Assembly: GCF_052180275.1 (NCBI RefSeq) | Contig: NZ_CP197465.1 | Coordinates: forward strand, 496,001-560,000 | Direction of reading: 5' to 3' | DNA from: Kumtagia sp052180275 | Lineage (GTDB): Bacteria > Pseudomonadota > Alphaproteobacteria > Rhizobiales > Rhizobiaceae | DNA: 64,000 nt | Shown: positions 25,357-34,358 of the stretch, one piece after another | How the letters are laid out: every line of letters starts with the position of its first letter | Position numbering within the stretch: position 1 is the stretch's first letter | Notes under the pieces: model-generated | Told to the model about the DNA's origin: nothing | Database searches by the model: none | The model's input: only the letters and a program-made list of their open reading frames with translations | Translations under genes and position numbers: made by a program

Positions 25357-25869
25357 ATGCGGGAAACGATTCGAATCGTCGGCATCGATCCGGGCCTGAG
25401 GCGGACCGGCTGGGGCCTCGTCGAGGCGCAAGGCAACAGCCTGCGCTTCGTGGCTTCCGGAACCGTGCGCTCCGACGACAAGGCGCCGCTGGCCGATCGC
25501 CTCTGCCAGCTTCACGACGGGCTGTGCGCCGTTCTCCAGGCCTATGCGCCCGACGAGGCGGCGGTCGAGGCGACCTTTGTCAACAAGGACGCGACGGCGA
25601 CACTGAAGCTGGGGCAGGCGCGCGGCATCGCCATGCTGGTGCCGGCGCGCGCCGGCCTCAAGGTTGCCGAATATGCGCCGAACGCCGTGAAGAAGGCGGT
25701 GATCGGCGTCGGCCATGGCGACAAGAAGCAGATCCACATGATGGTGAAGGTGCTGCTGCCCAAGGCGATTTTCGAGGGCGACGACGCGGCGGATGCGCTG
25801 GCCATCGCCATCTGCCACGCCCATCACCGGCAGAGCCCGGCCTATCGGCTGGCGGCGCTGGCCGGATAG
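25357..25869 (+). CDS. ruvC: Crossover junction endodeoxyribonuclease RuvC
   Basis: RuvC cuts Holliday junctions held by RuvAB. The 170 residues are the normal length. Catalytic acidic residues are visible in GIDPGLRRTGWG (first Asp), AVEATFVNKDATATLKLGQARG (Glu) and the C-terminal DDAADALAIAICHAH. In most relatives ruvC is directly followed by ruvA; here an RtcB-family gene and a toxin-antitoxin pair lie between. Confidence 0.96.
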   Translation: MRETIRIVGIDPGLRRTGWGLVEAQGNSLRFVASGTVRSDDKAPLADRLCQLHDGLCAVLQAYAPDEAAVEATFVNKDATATLKLGQARGIAMLVPARAGLKVAEYAPNAVKKAVIGVGHGDKKQIHMMVKVLLPKAIFEGDDAADALAIAICHAHHRQSPAYRLAALAG

Positions 25870-26001
25870 GCCCAGCTCTGCAATCCGCTAGATTTCGACG
25901 ACAGCCGTATTCGCGCCAAATTGCGGTTGCATCCGCGTTGGCCCTTTGCCGTGCGGCAGGGACGATCCAACGATGAGGCAATAGTGATCTTGAGATAGAC
26001 G

Positions 26002-27377
26002 ATGATTACCGGGAAGGAATTGATCGACTGGGGTTTCAAGCCGGGCAAGTGGTTTGCCGGGGCTATCGAGGTTGCGCAGCGCATGGACCGCGGCGGCCAG
26101 TCCGCCGACGCGATCTTCGCGTATCTGCAGACATTGCAGCCCGTCGAGATCATGCCGCGGACCAACCGGCTGCCCTTCTCGGTCTTCCTGGAGCCGGAAA
26201 GCGACATCGAGCGCGAGAACCTCGCGCTGGTGACCGGCGCGATGGACGCGCTGATGCGCGTGCCGACGGTGCAGGCCGGCGTGATCATGCCGGACGCCTG
26301 CCCGGCGGGCACGATCCCGGTCGGCGGCGTCGTGGCGGCCAAGGACGCGATCCATCCGGGGTTCCACTCGGCCGACATCTGCTGCTCGATGGCGATCACC
26401 GTGTTCAAGCGCAAGGACGATCCGAAGCGCATCATGGACGTCGCCCACAAGATCACGCATTTCGGACCGGTGGTCGGCGACCACCGGAACGGCCGCGCCA
26501 TGCCGGGCGAGATCGCGGCGGCCTTCGAGGCGAACCCGTTCCTGGCCGACATCGTCGGTTCCGGCCACGTCAACACCGGCACGCAGGGCGACGGCAACCA
26601 TTTCCTGTTCGTCGGCCATTTGCGCTCGACCGGCCAGCCGGCGATCGTTACCCATCACGGGTCGCGCGGACCAGGCGCGCTGCTCTACAAGCGCGGCATG
26701 GCGGCGGCCAGGCGGCACACCAAGATCGTGTCGCCGCGCACGCCGGAAGGGGCCGCGTGGCTGGATGCGGAGAGCAAGGTCGGACGCGAATACTGGGATG
26801 CTCTGCAGACCATCCGGCTGTGGACCAAGAACAACCATCTGGGCATCCACGACCGGATCGCGGCCGCACTCGGCAACGCCATCGTCGACCGTTTCTGGAA
26901 CGAGCACAATTTCGTGTTCCGCCGCAGCGACGGGCTGTTCTACCACGCCAAGGGCGCGACGCCGTCCTTCGCCGGCTTCTCGCCGGACGATGACGGCCGC
27001 ACACTGATCCCGATGAACATGAGCGAGCCGATCCTGATCGCCCGCAATAGCGACCGCAAGGAAGCGCTGGGATTCTCGCCGCATGGCGCGGGACGCAACA
27101 TGAGCCGCACCCGCTACATCAGAGAGGTGATCGGCGCCCGCGCCGTCGAGGACGTGCTGAAAAAGGAGACGGAGGGGCTCGACGTGCGCTTCTGGTGCGG
27201 TAAGCCGGACCTGTCCGAACTGCCTGGCGGCTACAAGAGCGCCGCCCAGGTGGTGGCCAGATCGGCAAGCAGAAACTTGCCGAGATCGTCGACTATGTCG
27301 ATCCCTATGGGTCGATCATGGCCGGCGATTGGGAACAGGACGCGCCGTGGCGCAAGAAGAAGCTGGCTGCCAAGTGA
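26002..27377 (+). pseudogene. RtcB-family RNA ligase gene with a frameshift near the 3' end
   Basis: RtcB ligases join RNA 2',3'-cyclic phosphate and 5'-OH ends using GTP and manganese. The first 415 or so residues look intact: metal-ligand motif HPGFHSADICCSMAI, GSGHVNTGTQGDGNHF, THHGSRGPG and the guanylylated-histidine motif HGAGRNMSR. Near 27247-27262 the frame is lost. In the next frame the natural tail resumes as QIGKQKLAEIVDYVDPYGS and ends with a TGA at 27375-27377, so one base appears to be missing. Without correction, translation runs to 27480 with an unrelated tail. A sequencing error is possible. Confidence 0.8.
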
Positions 27378-27502
27378 TGGCCACACCGGCTGCCGGGAGC
27401 AATTCCCGGCGGCCGGCTCGGCCGGCAACGCCCGGCAGAGCAACATATGTGTTCTTGACTTGTTCACGTCCGGATTCTAAGTAATACCGGCGAGGTATTA
27501 CC

Positions 27503-27772
27503 ATGCGTGTCACTGAAAAAGGCCAGGTCACCATCCCGAAGGAAATAAGGGACCGATTGGGTATAGGCCCCGGGTCCGAGGTGGACTTCGTTCCCGATCG
27601 ACAAGGGGTACGCATTGTGGTGGCTGACGGGGAAGCTGTGGAGGATCGGCGCGCCGCTTCGATCCGCGCATGGGCGGACAATGTTTCGGGGATCCTCGAC
27701 CTTGGCGGCATGACGGCTGACGAGTATTTCGAATGGATAAGGGGACCGCGTGACGACCTCTGTCCTCGTTGA
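27503..27772 (+). CDS. vapB: AbrB/MazE-type antitoxin (VapB)
   Basis: An 89-residue antitoxin. Residues 1-45 form a swapped-hairpin AbrB DNA-binding domain (MRVTEKGQVTIPKEIRDRLG), and the rest (DEYFEWIRG region) should wrap the toxin. It overlaps the PIN-domain toxin gene by 23 bases, as is usual in vapBC operons, and should bind its own promoter together with VapC. The pair sits between the RtcB-family gene and ruvA. Confidence 0.9.
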   Translation: MRVTEKGQVTIPKEIRDRLGIGPGSEVDFVPDRQGVRIVVADGEAVEDRRAASIRAWADNVSGILDLGGMTADEYFEWIRGPRDDLCPR

Positions 27773-28166
27773 TTCCAACATCTTTTTGGATGTGTTCACC
27801 GGCGGCTTGGAAAGCAGTTGGTCCGCCGAGGCATTGGCAGAGGCGGGACGCGACGCCTCGCTCGGTGTGAATCCGGTGATATGGGCGGAAATCTCGACAC
27901 CGTTCGCTACGGAGAGCGACTTGGCGGACGCCTTATCTGGGCTTCCGCTGGAGAAATATACAATTCCTTACGAGGCGGCTTTCCTCGCCGGAAAGGTACA
28001 TCTGGCCTACCGTAGGGCTGGCGGCGCGCGCGAGCGGACCCTTCCCGATTTCCTGATCGGCGCGCACGTCGCGATTAGCGGGCATAGGCTGCTTACCCGC
28101 GACGCGGCCCGTTATCGCTCCTATTTCCCCTCGATCGAGATCATCTCGCCGGAAACACATTCATGA
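27750..28166 (+). CDS. vapC: PIN-domain toxin (VapC)
   Basis: A 138-residue PIN-domain ribonuclease. The acidic metal-binding residues are visible: Asp in VLVDSNIFLDVF, Glu in VIWAEIS, Asp in LPDFLIGAHV and Asp in LLTRDAARYRSYFP. VapC toxins cut tRNA or rRNA when the antitoxin is lost. It starts with GTG, preceded by AAGGGG. Its stop overlaps the ATG of ruvA (ATGA), so ruvA translation is now coupled to the toxin gene. Confidence 0.9.
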   Translation: MTTSVLVDSNIFLDVFTGGLESSWSAEALAEAGRDASLGVNPVIWAEISTPFATESDLADALSGLPLEKYTIPYEAAFLAGKVHLAYRRAGGARERTLPDFLIGAHVAISGHRLLTRDAARYRSYFPSIEIISPETHS

Positions 28167-28783
28167 TCGGCAAGCTCAAGGGAGTCGTCGACGAGATCGG
28201 CGAGGATAGCTGCACCGTCGACGTACATGGCGTGGGTTATGTCGCGCATTGCTCGACGCGCACGCTGGCGGCCTTGCCAGGATCGGGCGAGGCGGTGACG
28301 CTGTTCATCGAGACCTATGTGCGCGAGGACATGATCCGCCTTTACGGCTTTCGCACCGCGCTGGAGCGGGAGTGGTTCCGGCTGCTGATGAACTACGTGC
28401 CCGGCGTCGGCGCCAAGGTGGCGCTGTCGGTGCTGTCGACGCTGGAGCCGTCCGACCTCGCCAACGCCATCGCGCTCCGCGACATCGCGATGGTCAGCCG
28501 CGCCCCGGGCGTCGGCAAGAAGGTGGCGGAGCGCATCGTGACCGAACTCAGGACCAAGGCTCCGGCCTTTGCTGGATCGGCTTCGGAGACGATCGGGCTG
28601 AAGCAGGAGCTCGGCGAAGGCGTCGCGCCCGCACCGATCGCCGACGCTGTCTCGGCGCTGACCAATCTCGGTTATTCACGCGACGTGGCGGCCAATGCCG
28701 TTGCGGCGGCGCTGAAGCTGGCCGGCGAGGGACCGGATTCGGCGAAGCTCATCCGGCTGGGATTGAAAGAACTGGCGCGTTGA
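28163..28783 (+). CDS. ruvA: Holliday junction branch migration protein RuvA
   Basis: RuvA binds four-way DNA junctions and loads the RuvB motor. The 206 residues show the N-terminal OB fold (MIGKLKGVVDEIGEDSCTVD), two helix-hairpin-helix motifs (VPGVGAKVALSVLS and APGVGKKVAERIV) and the C-terminal RuvB-binding domain (ALTNLGYSRDVAANAV). The ATG lies inside the end of vapC. Confidence 0.96.
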   Translation: MIGKLKGVVDEIGEDSCTVDVHGVGYVAHCSTRTLAALPGSGEAVTLFIETYVREDMIRLYGFRTALEREWFRLLMNYVPGVGAKVALSVLSTLEPSDLANAIALRDIAMVSRAPGVGKKVAERIVTELRTKAPAFAGSASETIGLKQELGEGVAPAPIADAVSALTNLGYSRDVAANAVAAALKLAGEGPDSAKLIRLGLKELAR

Positions 28784-28910
28784 GTGGCATGGTATGGTGT
28801 CACATTCGCTCGGGCATCCGGGGCCAGGGTGGGGATGAGCGGTCGAGGAACCTTCGCTCTGGAAGTCGGATGATTCTCATGCATTACATCGCAATCGGGG
28901 CGGGCGAAGC

Positions 28911-29951
28911 GTGAGCCAGCCAGCCCGCCTGATCTCGGCCGAAAAGCGCGGCGAGGACGCCGATGCGAGCCTGCGTCCGCAGACCCTGGATGAGTTCGTC
29001 GGGCAGGCGGCGGCGCGCGCCAATCTCAAAGTGTTCATCGAGGCGGCGAAGGCGCGCGGCGAGGCGCTGGACCACGTCCTGTTCGTCGGGCCGCCCGGGC
29101 TGGGCAAGACGACGCTGGCGCAGATCATGGCGCGCGAGCTCGGCGTCAATTTCCGCTCGACTTCCGGCCCGGTGATCGCCAAGGCCGGCGACCTCGCCGC
29201 CCTTCTGACCAATCTCGAAGAGCGCGACGTGCTGTTCATCGACGAGATCCACCGGCTGAGCCCGGCGGTGGAGGAAATCCTCTATCCCGCCATGGAGGAT
29301 TTCCAGCTCGACCTGATCATCGGCGAGGGGCCGGCGGCGCGCTCGGTGAAGATCGAGCTGGCGAAGTTCACGCTGGTCGCCGCCACGACACGGCTTGGGC
29401 TGCTCACCAATCCGCTGCGCGACCGGTTCGGCATTCCGGTGCGGCTGAATTTCTATTCGGTCGAGGAACTGGAGCTGATCGTGCGGCGCGGCTCACGCAT
29501 TTTGCAGATGCCGATCGCCGACGACGGGGCGCTGGAGATCGCGCGGCGGGCGCGCGGCACGCCGCGCATCGCCGGCCGGCTGCTGCGCCGGGTGCGTGAT
29601 TTCGCCAGCGTCGACGGCGCGGAAAAGGTGACGCGGAAGGTCGCCGACGAGGCCTTGCACCGGCTCGACGTCGATGCGCTCGGCCTCGACCAACTCGACC
29701 GGCGCTACCTCACCATGATTGCGCAGAATTTCGGCGGCGGTCCGGTGGGCATCGAGACGATTTCCGCCGGCCTTTCGGAGCCGCGCGACGCCATCGAGGA
29801 CATCATCGAGCCCTACCTCATCCAGCAGGGTTTCATCCAGCGCACCCCGCGCGGCCGGGTGCTGACGGCCAACGCCTGGAAACACCTCGGACTTGAGCCG
29901 CCGCGCAATCTGGCGGCAATCCAGGCAAGTTTGTTCGAGGACGATGCCTGA
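28911..29951 (+). CDS. ruvB: Holliday junction branch migration helicase RuvB
   Basis: The 346-residue AAA+ ATPase drives branch migration with RuvA. Motifs are LRPQTLDEFVGQ, Walker A GPPGLGKTTLA (about 59-69), Walker B LFIDEIHRL, sensor I TLVAATTR and the C-terminal winged helix with GFIQRTPRGR. The start is GTG at 28911. A 14-codon upstream reading frame ends across this start (28870-28914), which may couple translation. Confidence 0.96.
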   Translation: MSQPARLISAEKRGEDADASLRPQTLDEFVGQAAARANLKVFIEAAKARGEALDHVLFVGPPGLGKTTLAQIMARELGVNFRSTSGPVIAKAGDLAALLTNLEERDVLFIDEIHRLSPAVEEILYPAMEDFQLDLIIGEGPAARSVKIELAKFTLVAATTRLGLLTNPLRDRFGIPVRLNFYSVEELELIVRRGSRILQMPIADDGALEIARRARGTPRIAGRLLRRVRDFASVDGAEKVTRKVADEALHRLDVDALGLDQLDRRYLTMIAQNFGGGPVGIETISAGLSEPRDAIEDIIEPYLIQQGFIQRTPRGRVLTANAWKHLGLEPPRNLAAIQASLFEDDA

Positions 29952-30238
29952 ACCGGTTTCGTGATCTTCGGGGGGAGACGAGTAATTGTACGTGCTGACT
30001 GCGCCCATCGTCGCCATGCGATGAAAATCCGCGTTGGCCGCTGACCCTTTGCTTTCGTTTCCGCTGGAGGCGCCGTCACGAGGTCTCGTCAGGCCCCAGC
30101 GTCCATAACCCCCGTCCGCTATCCCGCCTCTTTCGAACGTCAGCCAGAAAAGATTGCCCTGACAGGCGCGTTTTTTCCCGTTGCAATCGCGCGTCGCTTC
30201 GGCCATATAGGCCCCACTTGCGGCCCAGAGCCGCGCGA

Positions 30239-30313
30239 GCGGGTGTAGCTCAGGGGTAGAGCACAACCTTGCCAAGGTTGGGGTCGAGGGTTCGAATCCC
30301 TTCGCCCGCTCCA
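30239..30313 (+). tRNA. tRNA-Gly (anticodon GCC)
   Basis: A complete cloverleaf reads from the acceptor strand GCGGGTG (30239-30245) to CGCCCGC (30303-30309), with the D loop AGCTCAGGGGTAGAGC, the anticodon loop CTTGCCAAG (GCC at 30271-30273), the T arm GGGTTCGAATCCC and an encoded CCA (30311-30313). It reads glycine codons GGC and GGT. The sugar catabolic cluster starts about 170 bases downstream on the opposite strand. Confidence 0.96.
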
Positions 30314-30329
30314 AAATTTCCAACCACTC

Positions 30330-30357
30330 AAAGCCGCGGAACTCCGCGGCTTTTGCG
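30330..30357 (+). terminator. Rho-independent terminator after tRNA-Gly
   Basis: AAAGCCGCGG (30330-30339), loop AACT, CCGCGGCTTT (30344-30353), with a short T run. It ends the tRNA transcript 17 bases after the CCA. Confidence 0.85.
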
Positions 30358-30485
30358 TTTCTGAAGTGGGTGAAATCGCACCTGCCTCGAATGGATTTCC
30401 GGGGCCGCGGTCACCGGATGCCGGGCGAAGGGGGCATCCACCGCATCAGTTCAGTTTGTATAACATCTGCCAAACGGAGCGGGGC

Positions 30486-30719
30486 TCACGTTGTGGTTTT
30501 TGCTGTTGATGCCTGAGGCTCGTCCGTGTGGTTCACCGCGCACCCCCAACGAATCCGCTCCAGAAAAGTCCATTCGTCGACCTTTCCCGAAGTGTGGTCG
30601 AGCCGGCGCAGCCGAGAGCCCTCGATGTCCACCCAGTAGAGCGCCTGCTCGGCGACATCCCAAACGGGAACCTCGCCGAGCTTGTCCTTCGCCGCATAGA
30701 CTTCGCGTACAACAGTCAT
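30486..30719 (-). pseudogene. Truncated SMP-30/gluconolactonase-type gene
   Basis: The 77-residue frame matches only the N-terminal blade of SMP-30/gluconolactonase/regucalcin proteins: GEVPVWDVAEQALYWVDIEG, then RLRRLDHTSGKVDEW. Full-length members have about 290 residues and a metal site built from later blades, none of which is present. After WGCAVNHTDE the sequence stops matching, shortly before the tRNA-Gly terminator. It begins one base after the stop of the fused transporter gene, so it was once the last gene of the sugar operon. A lactonase would fit the pathway. Confidence 0.75.
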
Positions 30720-30720
30720 T

Positions 30721-33237
30721 TCACGACCTCCCCGACGACATCCGTCTCAGCCAGCGTCCCGCCGCGCCTCGGGCCGCATCCCCGCGCAAGGCGAAGAAGC
30801 AGACCGCCACAAGGGTCAGCGCCCCGGTCCAGACATATTGCCAATAGGCCGAGACGTGGAGCTGGTTGAGAACGTTCTGGATGAGCATGACGAGCAGCGC
30901 CCCGACAAATGTGCCGGACGCCGTGCCCGACCCGCCGAAGATCGGCGTGCCGCCGACGACCACCGCCGTCACCGATGCGAGCGTGAAAGCAGAACCCGCC
31001 TGCGGATCGCCTGATCCGATGCGCGCCGCGATGATCAGCCCGGCCACCGAGGCCGCAAGCCCGCTGAAGGTGTAGGCGGCGATGCGTACGCGGCCGGGCG
31101 AGATGCCGACGACCTTGGCCGCCTCGGGGCTCGCGCCGGTGGCATAAAGACGGGCGCCGGCGCGTCCCCTCAGCAGGATTAGCTCAAAGGCCAGGGCGAA
31201 GAGCAGCGCGGCCAGGAAGACAAGCGGCACATAACCCCAGCGGGCCAGGATGGCGGCGCCAAGATCGGCATCGAACCCTCCGCCCGGCGCCGGACGCACG
31301 ATCAGGGCGAGGCCCTGGACCACGGAAAAGGTCGCCAGCGTGGCCACCAGATCCGGTATCTTGAGTTTCTCGATGATCAGGCCGTTCGACAGGCCGACCA
31401 GCAGCCCCGTTGCCAGGCAGGCGGCGAGGCCGAGGGGGACGGGCAGGCCGGAATCCGGCGCCAGCAGATGCGAGGCGATGGCCGTGACCAGGCTGATCAC
31501 GGGACCCACGGTCAGGTCGATGCCGCCGAGCAGGATGACGGCAAGTTGCCCCAATGCCGCGATGATCAGCGGCGCGGACTGATTGGCGATCGACGCAAAA
31601 TTGCGCGGCGTCAGGAAATAGGGCGTGGCCATCGCGGTTGCGGCAACGATGGCCAGCGTAAGGACGGCGAGGATCAGCGTCGGGGCATAACGCGCAAGCA
31701 TCGGACGCCTGGCGTGCTGACGCGGCTTCGCCGGCGTGGCGTCGGTCCTCGTTGCCGCCGCGCCACGCGTAAAACCGGCAACCAGCCGCTCTTCCGTCGC
31801 CTCGGTAGCGGCAAGCTCGTCGACGATGTGGCCTTCCGAGAAGACGAGAAGACGGTCGGACAGGTTGATGAGTTCGATCAGATCGGCCGAGACGACGACC
31901 ACGCCCGCGCCTTGCGCGGCAAGCTGCCGGATGAGCCGGTAGAGTTCGAGTTTCGTCGCGACATCGACGCCCTGGGTCGGTTCGTCGAAAATGTAGATGC
32001 GCGGGGAAGACAGGAACCAGCGCGCGAAGACAATTTTCTGCTGGTTGCCGCCGGAGAGCGTGACGACGGCCTGCTCGATCGACGGCGCCTTCACGGCGAG
32101 GCGCGTCGTCTGCTCAGTGACCGCCGCGCGCTCGGCGGCGGTGTTGAGCAATCCCGCCTGCGCGAAGCGTGCGATCTCGGGCAGCGCGACATTTTCCCGG
32201 ATGGTATGATGGAGGAACAGGCTCTCGGCCTGCCGATCGGCCGGCACGTAGACCACGCCGGCGGCAATCGCCTCCGCCGGAGACGACGGCGCATAGGGCT
32301 TGCCGTCCAGCGTCATGTCGGAAGCACCGCCGCCCAATCCGAACAAGGCGCGCGCCACGCCCTGCTGCCCGCCACCCTGGACGCCGGCCAACCCCAGGAT
32401 CTCGCCGCTTCGGACTGCAAGCGACAGTCCGGGCGACCGGTCGTCGACATTGAGGGCGTTGACGGTAAGAACCGGCTCTCCAACTTTTTCCGCGCGCGGC
32501 GGATAGACGAGGTCGACGGACCGGCCGACCATCATGGCGACCATTCGGTCGGGGGAGGTCTCGCCGACTGGAACGGTGCCGACCACCTCTCCGTCCTTCA
32601 TCACGGTGACGCGGTCGGCCAGTTCCATGACCTCGTTCAGACGATGCGAGATGAAGACGATGCCCCTGCCCTCGGCGCGCAAGCGCTTCAGCAGCGCGAA
32701 AAGCTCCTCGGTTTCCGAGGCGGTCAGGGCCGAGGTCGGTTCGTCGAGAATGAGAATGCGGGCATTGCGCGACAAGGCGCGGGCGATCTCGACCTGCTGC
32801 CGCTCTGCCCGCGAAAGGTCGCCGGCCGGCTGGCGCACATCGACGTCCGAGCCGATGGCGGCAAGCGCGGAGCGAGCATCCTCGCGCAGCCTGCGCTGGT
32901 TCACGAGCACGCGCCCGGGCTCACGCCCGAGCGCGATGTTGGCGGCCGCGTCGAGCGTCGGCACCAGGCGCGTGTCCTGGTAGACCATGGCGATCCCCAG
33001 GTCGAAGCTGTCGGCCGGGGAGTTGATCTCGGCTTCCCGGCCCTCGACGGACATCCCGCCCTCGTCGGGGGGATGCACGCCGGCGATGATCCGCATCAGC
33101 GTCGATTTTCCAGCGCCGTTCTCGCCGACCAGAGCATGAATTTCGCCCGGGAAGACATCGAAGGAGACACCCTTCAGGGCATGCACCCCGGGGAACCTCT
33201 TGTGGACGCCGGAAACCGTAAGAAGTGCTGCCGCCAC
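30721..33237 (-). CDS. Sugar ABC transporter: ATPase and permease fused in one protein
   Basis: An 838-residue fusion. Residues 1-500 are an RbsA-type double ATPase: Walker A LVGENGAGKST (about 37-47), signature DLSRAERQQVEIARALS, Walker B ILILDEPTSAL, then a second half with VTLSGGNQQKIVFARW. After a linker (about 500-520) the rest is an RbsC-type permease with about eight to ten helices, containing LAVILLGGIDLTVGPVISL and the GGTPIFGGSGTASGTFVGAL loop. The two parts are normally separate genes. It is paired with the binding protein encoded just upstream and overlaps no other gene. Confidence 0.92.
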   Translation of the reverse strand: MAAALLTVSGVHKRFPGVHALKGVSFDVFPGEIHALVGENGAGKSTLMRIIAGVHPPDEGGMSVEGREAEINSPADSFDLGIAMVYQDTRLVPTLDAAANIALGREPGRVLVNQRRLREDARSALAAIGSDVDVRQPAGDLSRAERQQVEIARALSRNARILILDEPTSALTASETEELFALLKRLRAEGRGIVFISHRLNEVMELADRVTVMKDGEVVGTVPVGETSPDRMVAMMVGRSVDLVYPPRAEKVGEPVLTVNALNVDDRSPGLSLAVRSGEILGLAGVQGGGQQGVARALFGLGGGASDMTLDGKPYAPSSPAEAIAAGVVYVPADRQAESLFLHHTIRENVALPEIARFAQAGLLNTAAERAAVTEQTTRLAVKAPSIEQAVVTLSGGNQQKIVFARWFLSSPRIYIFDEPTQGVDVATKLELYRLIRQLAAQGAGVVVVSADLIELINLSDRLLVFSEGHIVDELAATEATEERLVAGFTRGAAATRTDATPAKPRQHARRPMLARYAPTLILAVLTLAIVAATAMATPYFLTPRNFASIANQSAPLIIAALGQLAVILLGGIDLTVGPVISLVTAIASHLLAPDSGLPVPLGLAACLATGLLVGLSNGLIIEKLKIPDLVATLATFSVVQGLALIVRPAPGGGFDADLGAAILARWGYVPLVFLAALLFALAFELILLRGRAGARLYATGASPEAAKVVGISPGRVRIAAYTFSGLAASVAGLIIAARIGSGDPQAGSAFTLASVTAVVVGGTPIFGGSGTASGTFVGALLVMLIQNVLNQLHVSAYWQYVWTGALTLVAVCFFALRGDAARGAAGRWLRRMSSGRS

Positions 33238-33245
33238 GATCCGCC

Positions 33246-34328
33246 TTACGACTTGAAGATGGCGCGCAGTTCGTCGTCTGTGAGCGACGTATCGGCGAAA
33301 ACACCGTCCGGTAGGTCCGGCCGCAGGTACTTTTCATAGTTCGCGGCGGTGATCAGCGACGGGGTCAGGATTTGCTGCTTGGCGACCTCCTCGCCCTTGA
33401 GCAGGCTGACCGCGGCGCGGAGCGCGAAGATGCCCTGCCAGGTCGGTTCCGACATCAGGCCGATGTCGAACTTCGGCTGGTTCGGCTTCTCGGCCTTGTA
33501 GAGTTTCAAGAGCCCGTTGTAGTCGTCGCCGGTGACCGGGACGAGCGGCTTGCCGGCGGCGAGCAGCGCCTTCATGGCACCCGCCGCGTTCTGCCCGCCA
33601 TCGCACCAGACGCCGTCGATCTCCGGATAGGCGGCGATGAGATCGGCCATCACCACCTTCGCCTTGTCCTCCTCCCAGAACGCGTCCTTGAAGGTCAACA
33701 CCTCGATGCCGGGGGCGAACGCCTTCTGCGCGCCCTCCCAGCCGGCGGCAGTGTAGGAGTTGCCCGGCAGGCCGCCAAGCGCGACCACCTTGCCCTTGCC
33801 GCCCAGCGCGTCGTTGAGCCACTTGCCCAAGGCCCCGCCCTTCTTGACCGGATCGGTGCCGACATAGGTGCTCCAGCCCTCCCCATCCACCGGCAGGTTG
33901 AAGGGCACGGTGACCACGCCCTCGTCGGTCGCGCTCTTCAGCACCGGCGCCACCGCCGAGCCGGAATTGGCGATGACCAGGATTGCGTCGACCTGCTGGT
34001 TCACCAGCGTCTCGATGTCGTTCACCTGCTTGTTGATGTCGCCCTGCCCGTCTACGACGATGAACTCGGCGATGTCAGGCGTCTTCTTGGCTTCCGCCTG
34101 CAGCGCCGCGATCGCCATGGCGCGCCAGGAATTGCCGGAAAAACCGTTGGAGAAGCCGATGCGATAGGGGCCGGGTTTTGCCGTGCCCTTGACCATCGCG
34201 CCGACAGGCGCAAGCTGCGCGCCCTCCTGGGCGAATGCGCGTGTGCCGAGCGCCATGCCGGCGGCCAGTCCCGCCGCACCGCGCAGGACGGCGCGGCGGC
34301 TTATCGAAGAGTGAAAATAGGTAGTCAT
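33246..34328 (-). CDS. Sugar ABC transporter substrate-binding protein (Tat signal)
   Basis: A 360-residue periplasmic binding protein of the ribose/LacI-like class. The N terminus SISRRAVLRGAAGLAAG is a twin-arginine (Tat) signal, so it is exported folded. The ligand domain shows PYRIGFSNGFSGNSWRAM, DAILVIANSGSAVAPV and the GVWCDGGQNAAGAMKAL segment of family 1 sugar-binding proteins. It lies between a permease and the fused transporter gene, eight bases from the latter, and probably serves the fused transporter. Confidence 0.9.
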   Translation of the reverse strand: MTTYFHSSISRRAVLRGAAGLAAGMALGTRAFAQEGAQLAPVGAMVKGTAKPGPYRIGFSNGFSGNSWRAMAIAALQAEAKKTPDIAEFIVVDGQGDINKQVNDIETLVNQQVDAILVIANSGSAVAPVLKSATDEGVVTVPFNLPVDGEGWSTYVGTDPVKKGGALGKWLNDALGGKGKVVALGGLPGNSYTAAGWEGAQKAFAPGIEVLTFKDAFWEEDKAKVVMADLIAAYPEIDGVWCDGGQNAAGAMKALLAAGKPLVPVTGDDYNGLLKLYKAEKPNQPKFDIGLMSEPTWQGIFALRAAVSLLKGEEVAKQQILTPSLITAANYEKYLRPDLPDGVFADTSLTDDELRAIFKS

Positions 34329-34358
34329 GCTGCTTTCCTCCGTTTGCAGTAAGTCGGC

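Noticed and set aside
30239..30313. tRNA-Gly as the integration site of a genomic island
   Set aside because: I looked for a second copy of the tRNA 3' end (TTCGAATCCCTTCGCCCGC) elsewhere in the window and found none, and there is no integrase gene.
31468..33339. 623-codon plus-strand frame
   Set aside because: It lies opposite the fused ABC transporter gene and its product is an Asp/Arg/Gly-rich shadow typical of GC-rich DNA.
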